Positions 57,730 to 64,000 of a stretch of DNA of 64,000 bases are shown in pieces. The position numbers were made by a program, and so were the translations under genes. The DNA is from Neonectria sp. B-13 (Eukaryota; Ascomycota; Sordariomycetes; Hypocreales; Nectriaceae). The notes beneath the pieces are model-generated. The model searched no databases and had not been told where the DNA came from. It was given only the letters and a program-made list of their open reading frames with translations. The stretch is from the NCBI GenBank assembly GCA_002682825.1, contig NOKP01000007.1:1426001-1490000 (forward strand), given 5' to 3'. Positions within the stretch are counted from its first letter, which is position 1, and each line of letters starts with the position of its first letter.

Positions 57730-57870
57730 TTAATTCTCGTCTAATACAGATGCATTGGCGGACAGATCCTGACGCCTAAACTCGATGACACTCGTGATGC
57801 TTAGATGAGCGAGAGATTCAATGAAGGCTTCGCTTCTCACCATTCCGCCCGCACCAACGATGAGGATTTT
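57730..57870 (-). pseudogene. Possible fragment of an NmrA-like NAD(P)-binding protein
   Basis: Minus-strand ATKILIVGAGGMVRSEAFIES followed by LAHLSITSVIEFRRQDLSAN resembles the first beta-alpha-beta unit of NmrA/isoflavone-reductase-like proteins, with GAGGMV in place of GATG.VG. The frame closes at 57730 after about 45 codons and nothing else of the fold was found. It could be chance resemblance. Confidence 0.3.
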
Positions 57871-57915
57871 CGTGGCGATAGATATAACGAGGCTGATAAT
57901 CGTGAGAAATGGCAA

Positions 57916-59053
57916 CTGACAGGTGAACAGATGAGTCCAATCTTAATAAAGAATCAAATTTAACGCATGCACCTGCAGTTAATTATGATTCGTGAACTTT
58001 GGGTGGCGGAGTTTGAGGCGGCCCAAGCTGTTGGCTGAGTCGGCCAAGAAGCATTGGATGATCGCTATTCATCACCACCAGAACCAGCGGAAATTCGAAT
58101 AAACCAGAGTAAGCCACTATGATTTTGTCGCTTAAGCAACAACTGCTGATCAATTTGAAACCCTTGCATTACATTGCTCAGCAGGCTGAATCCGAAATTG
58201 AGCCAGTTCTGGCCACCAGCGCCTTGGTTGACGGAAACAGATGTACTAGACCAGCCCGGTAAGGTATGTATCGTCGCTGGTGACGAGAGGCTTTCGGTTG
58301 AATATTGTAGATCTTCATCGTCACCGGTGCAGCAACTGGCGCTGGCAATGAATTGGCACAAATTCGCCATACTCAAGGCTAAAGTGCAATTCCCTTTTCA
58401 AGGTTAGAGAGAGATAACGCTACCGACTATACAAACTTAAAGCTGTTCGAATGAAGAAGCTAGCCTAATAAGGCAGCACACTGCTCCAAGCGGCCTGCCC
58501 GACCGTATCGGGCCGTCCCGTTGTGCCAGACCTACCTGCCCGCTCGCCGAAGAGATGGATGCTGCCAAGGCTGCTTGGAGGATGACAGACATCTTGGCTT
58601 TATCCCGAACGTGGAGTCGGATGGATCAATACTCCGCAGTTTAGACTGCCAAGAGTGCGGGAGTCAGGGTCAGACCCGGGCGCGTGTGCCGGATTTAAAG
58701 GTCCTGGTTCCACGATCAGGGCGGCTCTTATTGATTAAAGGTCGGTCCATCTCCGCGTCCCCGTACCGCTCCAACGGGAGATTCCAAGTTCGACAGGGCT
58801 CAAGCAGCGGAATTTGAGCGGGGATGGCATGAAGGCATGTCCATGATGTGCAGCTGGCGGTCGCAGAGGCGCGCTCGCTGACGCTTAATATATCTCTTGA
58901 ATTATTTACGAAGAGGTTGAGATCCCATTGAACTGTGTCAAACTCCGAGCCATTATAAAAACCGGCTGACTGTTGCTAATGTATAATAGTGAAACAAAAC
59001 CCACCTGGTTCAACCCCTTTCGCTTCCCCTCGCTGCTCCTTGGTATTATTCCA
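57916..59053. other. Region without a supported gene
   Basis: About 1.1 kb. Overlapping open frames of 77-103 codons at 58065-58817 lie on both strands without recognisable features. Confidence 0.45.
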
Positions 59054-59972
59054 TCACTCTGCTATGGCTGCATGACAGTCGACTGCGTCGTCCAGCTTAG
59101 TCCTGGATTGAGGGCCCGGCTTCAGGTAGCAATCTCCTGGGGTGTTGGCAGTAGCGGCTGAGGGAACACTGGCCCAGCCGGGAATAAAAGAAACGGCCTC
59201 GCAAGTTTCCTGGGTTGTGTTATATCCGTTCCACGCGGTGCAAGCCTCCATGCAACCGCTGAAGTCGGCGGTGAAGAGCGAGAAGAGCGGATCGTTGGGG
59301 GCATTCTTGCTGCAGTACATAGTATACGTTGTGTTGCCGAAGACTAAGGGGCGAGTGGTCAGCATGCGTCGCGATCATTCCGAGTTCAAGGTACCGGCGC
59401 TTACAGTTTGAGTCGTATGATTCCCCGGTGGTCTTATCTTTGGCGTCTGAGCAGCCGTTGGTGATGTCCGACTCGGACCTCGCCGCTTCGACTGTCTCCG
59501 AGGACGAAGCAGCAGAGCTCGTGGCTGTCTCAGAACCGGCAGTAGTAGCATCGGCAGCAGTAGAGGCCACGTTTTGCAGAGAAGAGTACGATGAGCTCAG
59601 TGCGTCCAGCTTCGCGTTCGCGTCATTGTAGTTCTTGGCGGAGATGCCAGTACCGGCTGCCAATCCAATAACCGCAGCAGACAATGCGGCGATGATTAAA
59701 GACAGCACCAGCACCACTAGCGAGCATCCGCAGACGACCTTCTTGTTTTTCTTTTCCGGAGGAGCTGGCGGGTAGGGGGTTCCATTTTGGCCGACGACCG
59801 AACTGCTCTGGTCGTAGTATGGAGAGTCCTCGGGCTTCGGACCGGTGGTCGAGGCGTAGGTCGACGCGACGGTTTGCTGAGGAGACCAAGGCTGAGGGTG
59901 AGGCTGGTGATAGACCTCGGGAAGATCGGACGAAGAGTACACCTCGGGCGACTGGTCGAACTTGGAATCCAT
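59054..59972 (-). CDS. Single-pass membrane protein with cysteine-rich extracellular domain
   Basis: Two exons (59972-59405 and 59343-59054, intron of 61 bases) give 285 residues. The N-terminal cytosolic part is rich in proline, serine and tyrosine (PEVYHQPHPQPWSPQQTVAS). A basic-flanked membrane segment follows at about residues 78-108 (KKVVCGCSLVVLVLSLIIAA), then a helical stretch NDANAKLDALSSSYSSLQN and a serine/threonine/alanine-rich stalk. The C-terminal domain of about 110 residues has cysteines in CSKNAP, FSGCMEACTAWNGY, CEAVSF and GDCYLKPG, a pattern close to PAN/Apple-like or WSC-like modules of fungal surface proteins. With no signal peptide, it should insert by the internal helix with the C-terminus outside. 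A surface sensor or adhesion role is possible but unproven. Confidence 0.8.
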
Positions 59973-61028
59973 TCGTTAGCACAAGGAGGAGTCGCAGGTT
60001 GCTACTAGCCCTGGGTCGAAAGACTCACCGTGGCCGCCATTATATGGAACAGAGCGGTAGATTCGTCTTGGCAGAAGATATGTAAGGATTGGGATTGTGA
60101 GGGGACGGCCCCGAGCTTATCCAACTAAGTGATCCGTATTGTCTATCTATCGTTGCGGAGGGCGGAGGGAAGAGGGATGTCAGCCGCAGGGGGACAGGCT
60201 GAGGCTTTTGTGGGCGCGGGAAAGTGTCCCTCCAGCCGATCTCCGTGGCCAGGCTCCGCATGGTCAGCCCAGTTAGGCGAACGGCTCTCGCCCATGGCAG
60301 GGGTCACGAAAATGGACCAGGCTCAGTTCTTGTGAACCTGGGGGCTGCCAGGATTTCGGAGGTGAATGAGTGTGAGGAACTTTGGTTAGATATTAATAAC
60401 AGGTACGGATCCAGGTAAGCGTAGGATTGGACTGGGGTCCGACTCACGTATCCCACCAACAGCAGTTGTGCTTTGAGGTCAGACTGTCAGCGCTAGTGCA
60501 GAAGTCGACAGGCCGTCCTCCCTGCATGCGCTGTGGTGTGGTTGATCACTTGGTTTTATCGTTGGCAGAGAGTTCCAGCGGCAGTCGTTTTAGGCTGATA
60601 TGTCACTCTCCACTCATACTACCACTGCTGCTGTCACGGATATACTGGTACGCATTATGCTACAGAGCACAGCTGTTGCAATTCGCTTTCCCGACTCTCT
60701 AATCTCTTGCCGTGGAACTTTGGCTCGGTATTGGACCCCTGCATCTCAAAACTCAGCATAGGAAATGGGTGGCGCCTAGCCAAAAGCGGAGTTCCCGCAG
60801 ATGCCGTCGCCAATTGACAACGCGCCTTTGGAACGATGATAATGATTTGGGGGCGTCAGCTTGCTTTACTGCATGCAGTAATTAGAGGGGGTACCTACAA
60901 CTTCGCCACGCCGTGACAATGACAATGATTGAATTTAAAATTACTCTTCAAATCAAACCACAACAAGCATGTTTCCAATCGTCATGAAATAAGCAAAGAA
61001 ATTTTCTTAATACGAGCAGTTAGGCGAT
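59973..61028. other. Region without a supported gene
   Basis: About 1.05 kb between the membrane-protein start and the 3' end of the second LaeA-like gene. Open frames of 64-91 codons lack family features. It should include the promoter of the membrane-protein gene. Confidence 0.45.
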
Positions 61029-62628
61029 CTAGCTCTCAGGCTTCCGGCCATAAATGACACATCTAAGCTATTGTAAGTCGCTGCCATCCCCACGACGACA
61101 GGATAGAGAACGGATTGGTACGTACAAATCGATGTAAGAATGAACGTTGGGGTCCAGCAGCTCCTTGCGCATTCGGGCAAGGAACACTTGCGCTTCTTCG
61201 TATGACCACTCATGATTCATTAGCATGATGCCTTGACATTTCTGTGCTTCTGCAGAATTCCTATCAAGAAATAAAACTTACCCCAAGCATATCAGTTAGT
61301 CCACGTATCGAGAAGCCCTCTAGACCTTGCAGAAGGAATTGCCGGTTCCATGCTCCCCAGTGCTTCAACTCCTTATCCTTGGGCCACGTGCCAATGGGGA
61401 GTTTGATCCGACGCTCGTGGACGTCGACAAACCCGGCATCTTTAATCGCATCGCACGCATTCTCACATGCAAAGAATGTCTTGCCAAGTGCCTTGCCCAT
61501 CTTCTCGAACACGTCAATCCAGGTGACCAATGGAGAGTCTGGCTTGATGGTTTCGTCGTCTGACTTTGCGACACAAGACATTTCCATTTGTTGAACCCAG
61601 CCTCCGGGTTTGAGGTGACTGGAACGTATCATTGTTTGTTTGAGATGGGTGAATTCGACGTGATAAAGTTCTTACCGCAAGGCCTTCTTGTAGAATTCAA
61701 CCCAGTCTGGGACACATCCTGTCATTGCTCGGACGTGGATAAAGTCAAAATTTGCCTCTGGATAGGTCCAATGTTCGTTGACATCGTCAACTTCAAAGCG
61801 ACAGTTCGGCGGAACAAATCCAGGCTGAATGGGCGAAAGATCAACGCCTATGACTTCGGCAGATGCATGTTCGTCTGCGAAATCACTACAAAGAGTCAGT
61901 CACGAACAAAATCAATAACGTAGGATAACCAAACTTACATGGCCCAGACACCCGTGCCACAGCCAATGTCCAGCACGCTCTAATTCCTGGTTGGCGTACT
62001 GCACAGATTCAAGATCAACGATAGGGAGCATACTTGCACGTCATCCCGGATAGGGGCCTCGTAAAGCTTTCCGTTAAGGATAATCCGGAACATTTCGTTT
62101 CTAAGGACATGATCAGAAATCGCAAGCGAGTTTAAGAACCGGAAGCGTGATCGTATACACTAAATCCTCTGCCTCTTGCTGCTGCTCGTCGTTCGGGCCC
62201 CTGTTTGCGATGTCAGATACTTGGTCATACTGCGTCCAGTCTACGCTCTAACACAGACTCGAGTACTTACCAGTATTCTCCGTCTTGGTATGAGTGGTAG
62301 CGACGCCCATTCTCCCACTTATAGTTCAAAATGGATGATCTCAACGAGCTAGTGTCGCTCACACGAGTTCTATGCGTGGTTTCTTAGCGGAACCCCGCGA
62401 AGATGATACCTTGTCTTACGATTCTGGATAAGACGAATCACCGTCATCTGCATCCTGTAAAAACTGTTATCATACAGCAGACCAAATGGTAGATGGACAA
62501 GCAGGATATCTTACGACTTCAATAGCTCCAGTGGCTGACTCGTCCGCCCCGGTCGGCGACTGTCCTCTTGATGACCGGCTTTTCGGCGACTGACCCGTGG
62601 GCGAGGCGCTTGGTTTTGGAGACGACAT
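61029..62628 (-). CDS. Second LaeA-like SAM-dependent methyltransferase
   Basis: Same family as the gene at 55480 but on the minus strand. The ATG at 62628 starts MSSPKPSASPTGQSPKSRSS, a serine-rich disordered N-terminus. Exons then give DADDGDSSYPES, SSLRSSILNYKWENGRRYHS, NEMFRIILNGKLYEAPI, the SAM motif SVLDIGCGTGVWAM, and VIGVDLSPIQPGFVPPNC. NFDFIHVRAMTGCVPDW, HLKPGGWVQQMEMSCVAKSD, KHWGAWNRQFLLQGLEGFSI and WSYEEAQVFLARMRKELLDP follow. The last exon joins to DLCVIYGRKPES, with the stop at 61029. The 3' acceptor at 61059 is the one that keeps phase. Motif order is complete. Compared with the first copy the sequences are clearly diverged, so this is not a recent duplicate. Substrate is unknown. 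Confidence 0.83.
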
Positions 62629-63073
62629 GTCGTATTCCGATGGTTACAGAAACGGTTTCCGCAAAGAGTTGCGGAACGAAGAAAAACAACAGACGAACGA
62701 GGGAGGGAGCGGGGAAGAGTTTCCTGGCGGAGACCCCTCGGTTGCTGAGTATCTTGCAAGGATTCTGAGGCTTGGCGTTTCTTGACTCCGCACGTCGCGG
62801 GAATTAAGCCAATCTCCTTAAGTACAACACGTGTTTGCCGTCTGCAAACATGCGCAGCTCACTGGCCAAGACATGAGCTGTCTTGTTTCTGTGGGGTCTG
62901 TTGGTTTGTCTTCGTCTCATGATCATACGGTGCGGCGAGGGCGCATTGAGAAATAGCATGGTAACTGTAACTACTGTGTTTTTAACGTCACCAAAAGGAC
63001 TGGACAAAACTCAAGGTGACACTACCTATCTTGATTGGCCTGGTTTGTAGTCCATAACTATGCCTTTGGCCTA
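62629..63073. other. Intergenic region
   Basis: Upstream region of the second LaeA-like gene. No gene is supported. Confidence 0.45.
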
Positions 63074-63720
63074 TCAGAGCGTTCTCCTATCTTTGCCAGC
63101 AATTTTCCACCACATGTAAAATGAACTATCCAAATCATAAGCCAAGACACCAGGTTTCCCCAAGGCCGCGAAATATCCCCCGCTGTCGTGGGTCTTATGC
63201 CAAACAAGCTTCCCACTGATTTCTACCCAGGCTACAGGACATGGTGAGATCTCCTTGGGGAAATAGGAGTATCCCAAGGGCAACGATCAGAAAGTATTCA
63301 TATGTGCCATGTAGGTTGTCAGGGGAGACCTAGAATTCCTGTAGGGAAAGATTGAGCGCGGGAACGACTCGGTGAACCGGTATAAGGTAGCGGCATCGGG
63401 GATGGGGGTTTATCAATGTATTCTAGATACTTCTCGCCGATTCAGCTTAAAGGCAGAAGGGGACTTGTAGAAACAACCAATCCAGTAGTAGCTGATCGAG
63501 TATTGTGCAAAGCTGCGTATGCGGTTCCATGGCTGATGAACTGCTCCGAACGGCGCAGACCGCAGTGTTAAGAGCTTCTTCATCGAAGCTTTCAGGAGGC
63601 GATATGGCGCAAAGTTCACTGTCATACAAATTAGTGTTAGGGTGTGTGTTAGAGCTTGGCTGCTTACGATGAACTGCTTCGCAGTGATTAGATGTCGCTC
63701 GTAGCATTTTTGCTCGGGCT
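63074..63720 (-). pseudogene. Decayed epoxide hydrolase (alpha/beta fold)
   Basis: Minus-strand pieces in different frames, in the order expected for the C-terminal half of a microsomal/juvenile-hormone-type epoxide hydrolase: VNFAPYRLL near 63620, DAATLYRFTESFPRSIFPYR near 63390-63330, LGYSYFPKEISPCPVAW near 63280-63225, and WHKTHDSGGYFAALGKPGVL near 63210-63150. The last holds the catalytic histidine position (GGYFAA where GGHFAA is usual, so the histidine is replaced). Stops and frame changes separate the pieces, and the N-terminal nucleophile region is not recognisable. A pseudogene is the simplest reading. Confidence 0.6.
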
Positions 63721-63957
63721 CGCGCAATCGGCAGTTTCGTTCATGACTCGCGACAAGAAACGCGCGTTAGGGTCGCTATCTCGGTGTCTCGGGCTCGATA
63801 AATTATTCCGTGTAGGCATTCATGGTCGACTGGATGATGTGTGAGGATTGAGAAGATGAAGAGTCTTACAAAATGAGAAATTGATTTCGTGCAAACCGGC
63901 AACTCAATATTACTCTTCCCCTTACACACCAACGTCTATCAGAACATTCTATTCAAA

Positions 63958-64000
63958 ATGGCTTCCATCCTGGCCCCTCGATACCATGAGGAGCGCAACA
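63958..64000 (+). CDS. Start of a gene leaving the right edge
   Basis: An ATG in good context (TTCAAAATGGCTTCC) after a CA/CT-rich leader with no upstream ATG close by. The 14 codons present read MASILAPRYHEERN. The product cannot be identified from this. Confidence 0.5.
   Translation, partial: MASILAPRYHEERN

Noticed and set aside
58065..58817. Overlapping frames of about 100 codons on both strands
   Set aside because: No family motif, no intron pattern and no start context; composition does not favour either strand.

Overview
This window comes from a filamentous ascomycete (Pezizomycotina). Almost every gene is split by short introns (about 50-140 bases) with GT(R/A)NGT donors, CTAAC-like branch sites and YAG acceptors. 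The content is also typical: four Zn2Cys6 regulators or regulator-controlled loci, a HET-domain/ankyrin gene, two LaeA-like methyltransferases, a siderophore transporter, several MFS transporters, and a large AT-rich block that looks like RIP-mutated repeats. Eurotiales is my best guess, at low confidence.

Layout. 1-898: 5' part of an unrecognised gene on the minus strand. About 1.1-9.3 kb: extremely AT/TA-rich gene-free block with a short 16-bp tandem array. 9.5-16.2 kb: Zn2Cys6 regulator, M20 amidohydrolase and a DAL5-type anion transporter; the last two are divergent around a CGG repeat. 16.9-18.9 kb: GH3 glycosidase without signal peptide. 19.6-20.9 kb: decayed second DAL5-type transporter. 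21.2-30 kb: LAC12-type sugar transporter, divergent GH2 beta-mannosidase and a Zn2Cys6 regulator. A repeated 9-mer, CTARGRCGG, occurs seven times around these three genes. 31-34 kb: HET-ankyrin gene followed by a broken small-protein gene. 35.7-40.5 kb: unknown 234-residue protein, methionine aminopeptidase 2, NmrA-like oxidoreductase. 41.2-41.5 kb: tRNA-Ala gene with an mRNA-like intron, plus a degenerate copy. 43-46.2 kb: large GIY-YIG-like protein. 46.7-50.9 kb: O-methyltransferase and divergent Zn2Cys6 regulator. 51.2-53.2 kb: siderophore transporter with an SreA-type GATA site upstream. 54.4-63.7 kb: decayed Baeyer-Villiger monooxygenase, two LaeA-like methyltransferases flanking a single-pass membrane protein, and a decayed epoxide hydrolase. 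63958: start of a gene leaving the window.

How genes may work together. The 21-30 kb group reads as an intracellular beta-mannoside (or related oligosaccharide) utilisation module: import by the LAC12-like carrier, cytosolic cleavage by GH2, control by the neighbouring regulator. The 9.5-16 kb group looks like a small amide or acyl-amino-acid catabolic unit. The 46.7-50.9 kb pair may be a small tailoring locus. These pathway links are inferences from gene order and families only. Exon limits were read by eye from splice signals and reading phase.
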